Shown here piece by piece: positions 35,450 to 45,572 of a stretch of DNA of 54,531 nucleotides. Origin of the DNA: an uncultured Clostridia bacterium (lineage in GTDB: Bacteria > Bacillota > Clostridia > TANB77 > CAG-508). The notes beneath the pieces were generated by a model. That model was not told the origin of the DNA and searched no databases. It was given only the letters and a program-made list of their open reading frames with translations. The stretch lies in contig CALYAK010000011.1 of assembly GCA_944393505.1 (NCBI GenBank), forward strand, positions 1-54,531. The letters run 5' to 3'. Every line of letters starts with the position of its first letter. The first letter of the stretch is position 1. The position numbers and the translations under genes are program-made.

Positions 35450-38224
35450 ATGGAAGAGAAGAAAGATTACAGTCAAACACTAAATTTACCACAAACGGAT
35501 TTTCAAATGAGAGGAAATTTACCAGAAAAAGAGCCAAAAATATTAGAAAATGTTTTTGAAAAAGGTCTTTATGAAAAAATGCTTAAAAAGAACGAAGGAA
35601 AAGAGCCATTTGTTTTACATGATGGACCTCCTTATGCAAATGGAGAAATTCATATTGGCCACGCTTTAAATAAAGTTTTAAAAGACACAATTGTAAGATA
35701 TAAAAACTTAAAAGGATTTTATACACCATATATTCCAGGCTATGATACCCATGGTATGCCAACTGAGAAGAAAGCAATTGAAAAATTAGGATTAAATCGA
35801 GATGAAATTCCAGTTACAAAATTCCGTGATACTTGTAAGCAATTTACCATGGAATATAAAGATAAACAAACCGAAGGTTTTAAAAGATTAGGTGTATTAG
35901 GTGATTGGGAAAATCCATATATTACTTATCAGCCACAAATGGAAGCAAGACAAATTGGTGTTTTTGCGACCATGTATCAAAAAGGATACATCTATAAAGG
36001 ATTAAAACCAGTTTATTGGTGTACGGATTGTGAAACCGCTTTAGCAGAAGCAGAAATTGAATACAAAGATGTGACATCCAATACCGCTTATGTAAAATTT
36101 CCAGTAAAAGATAGCAAAGGATTATTTGATGCAACGAATGCATTCGTTGTGATCTGGACGACAACTCCTTGGACATTACCAGGTAATACCATGATTGCAG
36201 TTGGACCGAACTTTACTTATGCTGTTGTTGAGGCAGGAAAAGAAACCTTAATTTTTGCAAAAGATCTTGTAGAAGAAGTGATGAAAATTGCAGGAATTAC
36301 CGAATATAAAATTGTAAAAGAAATTCCAGGGGAAGAATTAAAAGGCGTTATCTGTATGCATCCATTTTTAGACCGTGAATCCAAAGTAGTTCTTGGAAGC
36401 GAAGATACCGTTGATGTCGAATTAGGAACTGGTACAGGTTGCGTACACTGTGCACCAAGCTATGGTAAAGAAGACTATTTATTAGGTCTAAGAGAAAATA
36501 GTGACATCATTGTTTTAGTTGATAGCAAAGGTGTTCAAAGAGGTGAAGGTGCAGGACCATTTAAGGATATGTATTATGCAAAATCCGACAAAGAAATCAT
36601 CAAATGGTTAGATGAACATGGAAGACTATTAGCAAGTCAACCGGTATTACACTCTTATCCACATTGCTGGAGATGTAAAAAGCCAGTTATTTTCCGTGCA
36701 ACGAGTCAATGGTTTGCTTCTGTTGATGGGTTCCGAAAAGAAACATTAGAAGCAATCAAAACCGTAAAATGGTATCCTTCTTGGGGAGAAGAGAGAATTA
36801 GCAAAATGGTTGAAGACCGTAATGACTGGTGTATCTCTCGTCAGAGAACTTGGGGTGTTCCAATTCCAGTATTCTATTGTGCTAACTGCGAAAAAGAATA
36901 TGTTACAGATGAGTCATTAAAAAAGGTACAAGAAATTTTCCGTGAAAAGGGATCGAATGCGTGGTTTGAATTATCAGAAGAAGAATTAATGCCAAAAGGT
37001 GCAAAATGCTCTTGCTGTGGATCAACAAAATTTAAGAAGGAAACGGATATCATGGATGTATGGTTTGATTCTGGCTCCACTCATGAATCTGTTTTAGCAG
37101 AAAGAGGATTACCACCAGCAAATATGTACTTAGAAGGTAGTGATCAATATCGTGGCTGGTTCCAATCTTCTTTATTAACATCTGTTGCAACAAAAGGAGT
37201 AGCACCATATAAAGAGGTACTAACCCATGGCTATACGGTAGATGAACAAGGAAGAAAAATGTCAAAATCAATCGGAAATGTCATCGCACCACAAGAAATT
37301 ATCAAAGAATTTGGTGTAGATGTATTAAGACTTTGGGTTTTATCTTCTGACTATAAATCCGATGTTAGTGTTTCGAAAAATATTATGAAACAAGTAGCAG
37401 AAACCTATCGTAAAATTCGTAATACAGCTCGTTATATTTTAGGAAATATCAATGATTTTGATGTAAATGATCCAGTTCCTTATCAAGATTTATTAGAAAT
37501 GGATCGTTGGGCATTAACCAGATTAAACAAACTTGTAAAAGATTGTACAGAAAGTTACGATCGTTATGATTTCCATGAAGCATATCATGCAATTAACTCT
37601 TTCTGTATCGCAGATATGTCAAACTTCTATCTAGACATTATTAAAGATCGTTTATATACATCAAAGAAAAATTCGTTAGAAAGAAGATCTGCTCAAACCG
37701 TTATGTATGAAATCTTATTAGCATTAGTTAAGATTTTAGCACCAATGACTTGCTATACGGCAGAAGAAATTTGGAGTTTTATGCCACATCGTAAAGGAGA
37801 AGAAGCAGAAAGTGTTATGCTTACATTCTATCCAGAAGTAAATCCAGCCTACGATGATCCAGAGTTAGCAAAAAAATGGAAACATATGATTGAATTAAAA
37901 GAACTTGTAGCAAAACGACTAGAAGATGCAAGAACAGAAAAAGTAATTGGACATTCGTTAAATGCAAAAGTAACCCTATTTGCAGAAGGAGAAGAATATC
38001 AATTCATCCAAGAAAACTTAGATACTTTGACACAGGTATTTATTGTTTCAGAACTTGTATTAGAAAAGAATGCAAGACATGATGAAGGTGAGAAAGTAGG
38101 CGTAAAAGTAGAACCAGCAGAAGGCGAAAAATGTGAAAGATGTTGGAAATATTCAAAAACAGTAGGAGAAGACAAAGAAAATCCAACGATTTGTCATGCT
38201 TGTAGTGAGGCTCTAAAAGATTAA
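35450..38224 (+). CDS. ileS: isoleucyl-tRNA synthetase
   Basis: Class I synthetase of 924 residues. DGPPYANGEIHIGHALNKVL holds the HIGH motif and GRKMSKSIGNV holds KMSKS. The editing domain is visible as VVIWTTTPWTLPGN and GTGCVHCAPSYGKEDY. The C-terminal zinc motif is CERCWKYSK with CHAC, as in bacterial-type IleRS; an additional CxxC pair (FYCANCEKEY, CSCCGST) lies in the middle. Expression depends on the T-box upstream. A membrane protease-like gene follows after 14 bases. Confidence 0.97.
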   Translation: MEEKKDYSQTLNLPQTDFQMRGNLPEKEPKILENVFEKGLYEKMLKKNEGKEPFVLHDGPPYANGEIHIGHALNKVLKDTIVRYKNLKGFYTPYIPGYDTHGMPTEKKAIEKLGLNRDEIPVTKFRDTCKQFTMEYKDKQTEGFKRLGVLGDWENPYITYQPQMEARQIGVFATMYQKGYIYKGLKPVYWCTDCETALAEAEIEYKDVTSNTAYVKFPVKDSKGLFDATNAFVVIWTTTPWTLPGNTMIAVGPNFTYAVVEAGKETLIFAKDLVEEVMKIAGITEYKIVKEIPGEELKGVICMHPFLDRESKVVLGSEDTVDVELGTGTGCVHCAPSYGKEDYLLGLRENSDIIVLVDSKGVQRGEGAGPFKDMYYAKSDKEIIKWLDEHGRLLASQPVLHSYPHCWRCKKPVIFRATSQWFASVDGFRKETLEAIKTVKWYPSWGEERISKMVEDRNDWCISRQRTWGVPIPVFYCANCEKEYVTDESLKKVQEIFREKGSNAWFELSEEELMPKGAKCSCCGSTKFKKETDIMDVWFDSGSTHESVLAERGLPPANMYLEGSDQYRGWFQSSLLTSVATKGVAPYKEVLTHGYTVDEQGRKMSKSIGNVIAPQEIIKEFGVDVLRLWVLSSDYKSDVSVSKNIMKQVAETYRKIRNTARYILGNINDFDVNDPVPYQDLLEMDRWALTRLNKLVKDCTESYDRYDFHEAYHAINSFCIADMSNFYLDIIKDRLYTSKKNSLERRSAQTVMYEILLALVKILAPMTCYTAEEIWSFMPHRKGEEAESVMLTFYPEVNPAYDDPELAKKWKHMIELKELVAKRLEDARTEKVIGHSLNAKVTLFAEGEEYQFIQENLDTLTQVFIVSELVLEKNARHDEGEKVGVKVEPAEGEKCERCWKYSKTVGEDKENPTICHACSEALKD

Positions 38225-38238
38225 ACAAGGAGTGTAAG

Positions 38239-39621
38239 ATGGAAAAAAGAAAAAAATCCAATATAGGATCCACTTTATTTACCTTAATCTTATTAATTGT
38301 TGTTTTTGGATTTATCTATCCAAGGTTTAGTTTTGGCTATTTCATGAAAAGTGTCCGAGAAAATGATACTTCGTCATTTTCTCGTGACCATGAAATAAAA
38401 TATTCTGAACAAGCAAGTTACAAAATTGAAAACGAAGATTATTCAGATGCTCTTTTTTATCAAACTGTTTCGGTTATACCGAATACAACTTATCGTGTAA
38501 GCTGTATGGTAAAAACCGAAAACGTTGAAAATTTCGAAAATACAAAAACAGGAGGAGCACAAATTGCAATAGCAGGAACAAGTGAAAAATCAGAAAATGT
38601 CTATGGCACGCAAGATTGGAAGAGGATTGAATTATTGTTTAATTCTAAAAATCGAGAAGAAGTTAATATTGCTTTTCGATTAGGAGGATATAACGATGAA
38701 TCCAAAGGTGTTGCCTATTTTTCAGATTTTAAAATGGAGCAAGGAGCGCAAGATTATGATAATAGCTGGTATTTTGCGTGCTTTGTCTTTGAAAGAATTG
38801 ATGCTACCTATGAAGAAGACGGAGAGATAAAACACACCAAAGCAACTATGACACAAAGAAATCGAGAAGATATTTATGATGATATGAGTCGATTAAAAAG
38901 AACAATTCAAGAATTTTCAAAAGGGAAAATGGAAATTACTTATGATATTTTAACCATTTCAGATCCTGTTGCTTCACTTACCTATGACGAAGAAAATGGC
39001 TATTATATCGATGTTTATGATGTTTTAGAAAGTATTCAACCATACCTTGAAAAAACCGAATATGATCATTTGTTTTTGGCAAGTCCATTTGGTGATATTA
39101 ATATGAGTGAAGAAACAGGTCTTCCTCTTTGGGTTGGGTTAGGTGGTATGGATTATAACGGAATTGGATATTCTAATGTTCGTTTGTCACAAGCCGAGAA
39201 TGACTATACCTTGCGTTATGATACACGTATTAATACTTTCCCAGAAGAGGTTTTCTTACATGAGTTTTTGCACACACTAGAACGTAATGCGAAGGAGTAT
39301 GGATATGAAGTGCCAGCGTTACATGACTATAGGCAATATGGATATGAAGACCAATCTTATATAGGACTAAAAGATTGGTATGAAGCATATATGCAAGGAG
39401 AAATTTTAGAAGAAGATGGAACAAAAGTAGGATTACCAGAGCAAGTCTATTCTTCAAAACCAGCTCAACTAAGTAATTTTCAAGTAGCAACAGAAGTAGA
39501 AGGAATCAAGGAAACAACAAATATCTTTGAAGAAGTTTTAAGTATTATTGAAAGAACCAAATACATTTTCAATCAGATTAATCATCAAGAAATCGAACAA
39601 ACTGTAATAGGAGAAGCATAA
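38239..39621 (+). CDS. membrane-anchored zincin-like protein
   Basis: 460 residues. An N-terminal helix ([19 protein letters not shown]) anchors an outside region. Residues 45-170 look like a carbohydrate-binding jelly-roll: [31 protein letters not shown] and [10 protein letters not shown]. The C-terminal domain carries [18 protein letters not shown] with HEFLH, an HExxH zinc-protease motif, and a downstream Glu/His region near [14 protein letters not shown]. Both are seen in sequence; substrate and family are unknown to me. It sits between ileS and queA with short spacers, so it probably shares transcription with translation and tRNA genes. Confidence 0.65.
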   Translation: MEKRKKSNIGSTLFTLILLIVVFGFIYPRFSFGYFMKSVRENDTSSFSRDHEIKYSEQASYKIENEDYSDALFYQTVSVIPNTTYRVSCMVKTENVENFENTKTGGAQIAIAGTSEKSENVYGTQDWKRIELLFNSKNREEVNIAFRLGGYNDESKGVAYFSDFKMEQGAQDYDNSWYFACFVFERIDATYEEDGEIKHTKATMTQRNREDIYDDMSRLKRTIQEFSKGKMEITYDILTISDPVASLTYDEENGYYIDVYDVLESIQPYLEKTEYDHLFLASPFGDINMSEETGLPLWVGLGGMDYNGIGYSNVRLSQAENDYTLRYDTRINTFPEEVFLHEFLHTLERNAKEYGYEVPALHDYRQYGYEDQSYIGLKDWYEAYMQGEILEEDGTKVGLPEQVYSSKPAQLSNFQVATEVEGIKETTNIFEEVLSIIERTKYIFNQINHQEIEQTVIGEA

Positions 39622-39635
39622 GAGAGGCAGAAAAA

Positions 39636-40661
39636 ATGAAAGTATCAGATTTTAATTATGAATTACCAGAAGAACTAATTGCACAGGTGCCATTAGAGAA
39701 GCGAGACGCTTCTCGTCTTATGGTACTTGATCGAACCAATCGAACGATTGAACATAAAACATTTCATGATATTGTAGACTATTTGGAACCAGGGGATTGT
39801 TTGGTACGAAATAATACAAAAGTAATTCCAGCAAGACTTTATGGTGAAAAGGAAGAAACAAAGGCAAAAGTAGAATTTCTTCTTTTAAAACAAATCGAAG
39901 GAGATGTATGGGAAGTAATGGTAAGGCCAGGAAGAAGATTAAAACCTGGCGTTATGGTAAACTTTGGAGAAGGTATTTTAAAAGCAGAAATTTTAGATTA
40001 CTTGGATGGAGAAAATCGAAAAGTACGCTTTATTTATCAAGGAATCTTCAATGAAATTCTTGATCAAATCGGATTAATGCCTCTTCCACCGTACATTCAT
40101 GAAAAACTAAAACAAAAAGATCGTTACCAAACTATTTATGCAAAATATGATGGGTCTGCAGCAGCTCCAACAGCAGGTCTTCATTTTACTGAAGAGATTT
40201 TTGAAGAAGTAAAGAAAAAAGGAGTAGAAGTAGCCAATGTTACACTTCATGTAGGAATTGGAACTTTTCGACCGGTAAAAGAAGAAACAGTGGAAGAACA
40301 TGACATGCATACGGAACATTACTATATCAAACCAGAGGATGTAGAAAAGATTAATCGAGCGAAACAAGAAGGTCATCGTATTATTGCAGTAGGAACGACT
40401 TCTTGTAGAGTACTAGAATCAGTAGCAGATGAGAAAGGATACGTAAAACCAATAGAAGGCGATACGAATATTTTTATCTATCCAGGTTACAAGTTTAAAT
40501 GTATCGATGCTTTGATTACGAATTTCCATCTACCGGAATCAACGTTATTAATGCTTGTATCTGCTTTAGCGGACCGAGAATTTATCTTAAAAGCATATAA
40601 AGAAGCAGTAAGAGAAAAATATCGTTTCTTTAGTTTTGGAGATGCAATGTTCATTAAATAG
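39636..40661 (+). CDS. queA: S-adenosylmethionine:tRNA ribosyltransferase-isomerase
   Basis: Transfers and rearranges the ribosyl group of SAM onto preQ1 in tRNA to give epoxyqueuosine. 341 residues is normal. [53 protein letters not shown] and [11 protein letters not shown] are characteristic. It is followed by tgt after a small NTase-like gene, giving the familiar queA-tgt-yajC order. The ribosome site is GAGAGGCAG. Confidence 0.96.
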   Translation: MKVSDFNYELPEELIAQVPLEKRDASRLMVLDRTNRTIEHKTFHDIVDYLEPGDCLVRNNTKVIPARLYGEKEETKAKVEFLLLKQIEGDVWEVMVRPGRRLKPGVMVNFGEGILKAEILDYLDGENRKVRFIYQGIFNEILDQIGLMPLPPYIHEKLKQKDRYQTIYAKYDGSAAAPTAGLHFTEEIFEEVKKKGVEVANVTLHVGIGTFRPVKEETVEEHDMHTEHYYIKPEDVEKINRAKQEGHRIIAVGTTSCRVLESVADEKGYVKPIEGDTNIFIYPGYKFKCIDALITNFHLPESTLLMLVSALADREFILKAYKEAVREKYRFFSFGDAMFIK

Positions 40662-40683
40662 GAAAGAAAGAGATCAAAAAGAA

Positions 40684-42275
<1,592 letters not shown>

Positions 42276-42287
42276 GGAGGATTATAA

Positions 42288-43844
42288 ATGGAATTATTTG
42301 AAGAAGAAAATGTCCAAAAAGAAAAAAAGACCAAAAATTTGATCATGCTAGTAATCATATTACTTGTTATTTTTATTATCGTAGCAGCAGGTCTATTTAT
42401 GTACATTTCACACTTACAATCCTTGAGACTAAAAGTTGTTGTTGATGGAGTTAGCCAATCAGCAGGAACAGATACCTATGTATTTGCTGAAGATGGAACA
42501 CTTTATGTTTCTATCCGTGATTTTGCACCAATTGCAGGCTATTCTTATTATAACGGAGAGTATCGAAAATATACAGAGGATACATCCCAATGTAATGTTA
42601 CTTCATCATTTGAGATTGCTTCCTTTGAAGTAAATAATAATGAATACTATAAAATACAACTTGACCAACCAGAAGAGTATCAATATTTTACGGCTTCAAA
42701 GCCAATCGTGCAAATGAATGGCAAATTATATGCTCCAGAAGATGCAATTGAGAAAGCTTTTAACGTAGCATTATCTTATACGACTGGAAATAATACAATT
42801 TCAATAGCAACACTAGACTATATTGTTACAACTTTTACAACTCGTTACACAACTTCTGCATTGGCAGGAAATACCAATACAGATTTTTCAATCAAGAAAG
42901 CAGCTTTATATAACTATGTAGTAACACTAAATGCAGAAAGTAAACTATATGGTGTAAGCACAATTGGAGCAGATGGAGAATTAGTTGAACTAATTGGAGA
43001 TAAATATTCAAGTATTGAATTTATTGAGACAAGCCAAGATTTTGTTGTTACAACAGAAGACAATAAAAAAGGTTTAATTACAAACGATGGTATAACGAGA
43101 ATTCGTCCAGAATATGATGAATTAAAAATCATTGATGATGAGTATAACCTATTTTTAATCAAGACTGGAACGAACTATGGTGTTATTAATAAGAGTGGAA
43201 GATATATCGTTTATCCAGAATATGAACAAATTGGAATCGATAAAACATTGTATCCAAGAGATGATATCAAGAACCAATATTTGCTATACGATAACTGTAT
43301 ACCAGTTTGCAAAAATCGAAAATGGGGTATTATTGATCGAACAGGAAAGATGATTGCTGAGGTTCAATATGATAGTATTGGATGTACTACTACAACACAA
43401 AGAGATCAAAGTGTTAATAACATCCTTTTAGTACAAGAATATGAAGGAATTGTAGTAGGAAAAGATAGACTTTATGGATTAATTAATTCCTTAGGAAATG
43501 AACTATTACCTTGTGCTTTACAAGAAATGTATTATAAAACAAGTCAAGGTGTAGATACTGCATATATGCTATATCAATCAGAAGAGCTTAATTTAGTTGA
43601 CTACTTGCAATCAAATGGGATTGTAAAAGTAAATACAACGAATGGGCAAACAAACACCACGACAAATACGGTTAGTCAAAATACAACAACGAATACAGCA
43701 ACAACGACTAACACTACAACAAATACCTCAAATGTAAATGGATTGCAAAATGATACCACGATGGTAACCAATACCAATGGATCAGGACAAACAACAACTG
43801 AAAATTCGACACAACAGCCAACAGGTCAAACAACTGCACAATAA
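42288..43844 (+). CDS. membrane-anchored WG-repeat protein
   Basis: 518 residues. An N-terminal cytoplasmic basic stretch and a single helix (MLVIILLVIFIIVAAGLFMY) come first. A domain of about 120 residues then resembles the copper amine oxidase N-terminal-like fold (TLYVSIRDFAPIAGYSYYN, KLYAPEDAIEKAF). Four to five WG-like repeats follow, including KKGLITNDGITRIRPEYDE, TNYGVINKSGRYIVYPEYE, KWGIIDRTGKMIAEVQYD and RLYGLINSLGNELLP. The tail is Asn/Thr/Gln-rich and low in complexity. It is surface-exposed by topology. It sits between tgt and yajC. Function unknown. Confidence 0.78.
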   Translation: MELFEEENVQKEKKTKNLIMLVIILLVIFIIVAAGLFMYISHLQSLRLKVVVDGVSQSAGTDTYVFAEDGTLYVSIRDFAPIAGYSYYNGEYRKYTEDTSQCNVTSSFEIASFEVNNNEYYKIQLDQPEEYQYFTASKPIVQMNGKLYAPEDAIEKAFNVALSYTTGNNTISIATLDYIVTTFTTRYTTSALAGNTNTDFSIKKAALYNYVVTLNAESKLYGVSTIGADGELVELIGDKYSSIEFIETSQDFVVTTEDNKKGLITNDGITRIRPEYDELKIIDDEYNLFLIKTGTNYGVINKSGRYIVYPEYEQIGIDKTLYPRDDIKNQYLLYDNCIPVCKNRKWGIIDRTGKMIAEVQYDSIGCTTTTQRDQSVNNILLVQEYEGIVVGKDRLYGLINSLGNELLPCALQEMYYKTSQGVDTAYMLYQSEELNLVDYLQSNGIVKVNTTNGQTNTTTNTVSQNTTTNTATTTNTTTNTSNVNGLQNDTTMVTNTNGSGQTTTENSTQQPTGQTTAQ

Positions 43845-43856
43845 AGGAGAACGAAT

Positions 43857-44177
43857 ATGGAATATATAGGAACATTTGTTACTGCAATTATTGTAATTCT
43901 TGTTTTCTATCTAGCTCAAATACCAGCAAGAAGACAGGATAAAGAGTTAAAGAAGATGCAGGACGAATTGAAGAAAAAAGATCGCGTTATTACCTATAGC
44001 GGGTTATGTGGTGAAATCGAAGAAGTTTTAGAAGACAGAGTGATCTTAAAGACAGAACCGGATAAAATTCGTATATCAGTTGAAAAATGGGCCGTTGCAG
44101 GAATTGACGAAAGAACTCTTGAGAAAAAAGAAGAGAAAGAAAATAAGAAACAGAACAAAAAAGAAGAACATCAATAA
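43857..44177 (+). CDS. yajC: YajC-family protein of the Sec translocon
   Basis: 106 residues with one N-terminal helix (TFVTAIIVILVFYLAQ) and a short soluble domain beginning PARRQDKELKKMQDELKKKD. The core RVITYSGLCGEIEEVLEDRVILK matches the GxVxxIxxxxVxLK pattern of YajC, which associates with SecDF. The C-terminus is a long Lys/Glu tail. It is the last gene of the queA-tgt block. An IS200 element follows 43 bases later and separates it from the likely terminator at 44951. Confidence 0.9.
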   Translation: MEYIGTFVTAIIVILVFYLAQIPARRQDKELKKMQDELKKKDRVITYSGLCGEIEEVLEDRVILKTEPDKIRISVEKWAVAGIDERTLEKKEEKENKKQNKKEEHQ

Positions 44178-44220
44178 TAAGAAAGAAAATAAAATAACAA
44201 AAAAAGAAAGAAAAGATAAC

Positions 44221-44245
44221 AATCCACGGGTAGAACCCGTGGATT
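44221..44245. repeat. IS200 end hairpin, left
   Basis: AATCCACGGGT, loop AGA, ACCCGTGGATT: an 11-base perfect stem. It is the subterminal palindrome at the tnpA 3' side and may also act as a terminator. Confidence 0.85.
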
Positions 44246-44331
44246 TTCATATCGGCCTATAAGGCCTTGTTACAAGCAACCGCTTAAGCGGTATCGTTTG
44301 ACGGCTTTACGCCCGGTCGCTTGCGTCTTTA

Positions 44332-44796
44332 TTACTTACCACCCTTAAAAGGGTCCTTATATTCTTTTATTGTTATCTGATCTGTCATCAAATCTTCTTT
44401 GAGTTGATTTTCTACATATCGGTATACTGCTGTCTTGTTATTTCCTACCGTACTAACATAATATCCTGTACACCAAAATGCTCTATTTCCATATTTATAC
44501 TTTAAATTTGCATGCCTTTCAAATATTATCAATGTACTTTTTCCTTTCAAGTATCCCATGAATGATGATATACATAATTTTGGTGGTATGCTCACATACA
44601 TATGTATATGGTCTGGACATGCCTTAGCATTTATTATTTCTACTTCTTTTCTTCTACATAGTTCTCTCAATATCAATCCTATTTCTTGTCTTAGTTTTCC
44701 ATATATTTCTTTTCTTCTATATTTCGGTGCAAACACTATATGGTACTTGCATTCCCATGTTGTGTGTGCTAAACTGTCTGTGTATGGACTTTTCAT
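44332..44796 (-). CDS. tnpA: IS200-family HUH transposase
   Basis: 154 residues from ATG 44796, which follows AGAGGAG on the minus strand; the frame is open from 44814. YHIVFAPKYRRKEIYGKL, the HUH motif PDHIHMYVSIPP and the catalytic tyrosine in YVENQLKED are all in place. The protein dimerises, recognises the end hairpins and moves the element as single-stranded circles. It looks intact. There is no in-frame CGG. Confidence 0.93.
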   Translation of the reverse strand: MKSPYTDSLAHTTWECKYHIVFAPKYRRKEIYGKLRQEIGLILRELCRRKEVEIINAKACPDHIHMYVSIPPKLCISSFMGYLKGKSTLIIFERHANLKYKYGNRAFWCTGYYVSTVGNNKTAVYRYVENQLKEDLMTDQITIKEYKDPFKGGK

Positions 44797-44906
44797 ACGT
44801 CCCACTCCTCTCATAATTAATATTTTAAGCCGTCAAACTTTTAATATTATATCATGTTTGGAGTGGGTATTTTTGTTACTTTGCTCAACGCTAAAAGCTT
44901 TCCGTT

Positions 44907-44927
44907 ACCACGGGTATAACCCGTGGT
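44907..44927. repeat. IS200 end hairpin, right
   Basis: ACCACGGGT, loop ATA, ACCCGTGGT: a nine-base perfect stem with the same core as the left end. Confidence 0.85.
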
Positions 44928-44950
44928 TTACCCTTGAAGTTAAAAAGAAG

Positions 44951-44986
44951 AAAGAGAATCAGGAATCCTGATTCTCTTTCTCTTTT
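44951..44986 (+). terminator. terminator, probably the displaced end of the queA-yajC transcript
   Basis: AAAGAGAATCAGG (44951-44963), loop AAT, CCTGATTCTCTTT (44967-44979), then CTCTTTTT. The IS200 element lies between yajC and this hairpin. The flanking A run would let it act on the minus-strand gene as well. Confidence 0.8.
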
Positions 44987-44997
44987 TCGACACGGAA

Positions 44998-45540
44998 TTA
45001 ATTGGGCTTGCTTATTGCGAAGTACTGCGGGCGATCTGGATATTCCAGTTGCAGACATTTCCATTCGACCTTTTCAGGTTTTTGGTCTGTTCCCCAACCA
45101 GGTTTATGAACCCATGAACCATCGAGATTTCGCCGAACAAGATGAAAGTCATAGCTGTAATAGGTTTCTTGGAAATTACTGCGATAGTTGTCAACGGAAG
45201 GATATACACCAAAGAGACCGATGACATATTCTGTGGAACTTGCATGATCCGGAGAACTAATCGGACGGCAGTTCAGACCAATTGTGTGGCAGGTGTCAAC
45301 AAAGACTTCAGCAACGAGACTGGAAGGGATCCGGTCGCCAACAAACTTTGCTTGGGATCCAGAGATATTACCAAATCCACCAAAGAAATGATGGTAATCT
45401 GGATCAGGAATATCAAGACCGAGCGCAAAGGCTAGGCAGTTCGTATCCCGACAATGTTTCCAAGCTTCTAGAGCAATGGGCCAATTTTCGCAGGAAACGA
45501 TGCTACGTAACTGTTCCAAAAATTCTTGTCGATTCAGCAT
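44998..45540 (-). CDS. unknown protein, compositionally foreign
   Basis: 180 residues from ATG 45540 with AAAGGAG nine bases upstream on the minus strand. HCRDTNCLAFALGLDIPDP, FFGGFGNISG, HLVRRNLDGSWVHKPGW and VHKPGWGTDQKPEKVEW are the memorable parts. The Cys near the start and the His in SYDFHLVRR could suggest a Cys-His hydrolase of the NlpC/CHAP kind, but this is a guess. Base composition and codons (CTG, CAG, three CGG arginine codons) differ from the neighbours. It has its own promoter and lies across the place where the next gene's N-terminus should begin. Confidence 0.6.
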   Translation of the reverse strand: MLNRQEFLEQLRSIVSCENWPIALEAWKHCRDTNCLAFALGLDIPDPDYHHFFGGFGNISGSQAKFVGDRIPSSLVAEVFVDTCHTIGLNCRPISSPDHASSTEYVIGLFGVYPSVDNYRSNFQETYYSYDFHLVRRNLDGSWVHKPGWGTDQKPEKVEWKCLQLEYPDRPQYFAISKPN

Positions 45541-45572
45541 AAACCTATGCTCCTTTCTGCTACAATTTTTTC

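Larger units (their letters stand above)
44221..44927 (-). mobile_element. IS200-type insertion sequence
   Basis: A single-stranded-DNA transposon of about 0.7 kb with one gene, tnpA, on the minus strand. Both ends carry the same hairpin sequence, CCACGGGT-N3-ACCCGTGG. Other internal palindromes are GGCCTATAAGGCC (44254-44266) and ACCGCTTAAGCGGT (44279-44292). GTTTGACGGCTTTA (44296-44309) and TTAAGCCGTCAAAC (44825-44838) form an inverted pair around tnpA. There is no tnpB, so this is the IS200 group. The exact cleavage points cannot be fixed from the sequence. Confidence 0.85.

Noticed and set aside
35257-35559. Open frames inside the ileS leader
   Set aside because: They run through the T-box riboswitch stems and into ileS in a different frame. 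The region is better explained as regulatory RNA.
44254-44292. Palindromes GGCCTATAAGGCC and ACCGCTTAAGCGGT as separate regulatory sites
   Set aside because: They lie within the IS200 end and are best explained as structural parts of the element.
45012-45542. Plus-strand open frames opposite the 44998-45540 gene
   Set aside because: They lack ribosome sites and mirror the minus-strand gene, which has a promoter, ribosome site and coherent codon use.
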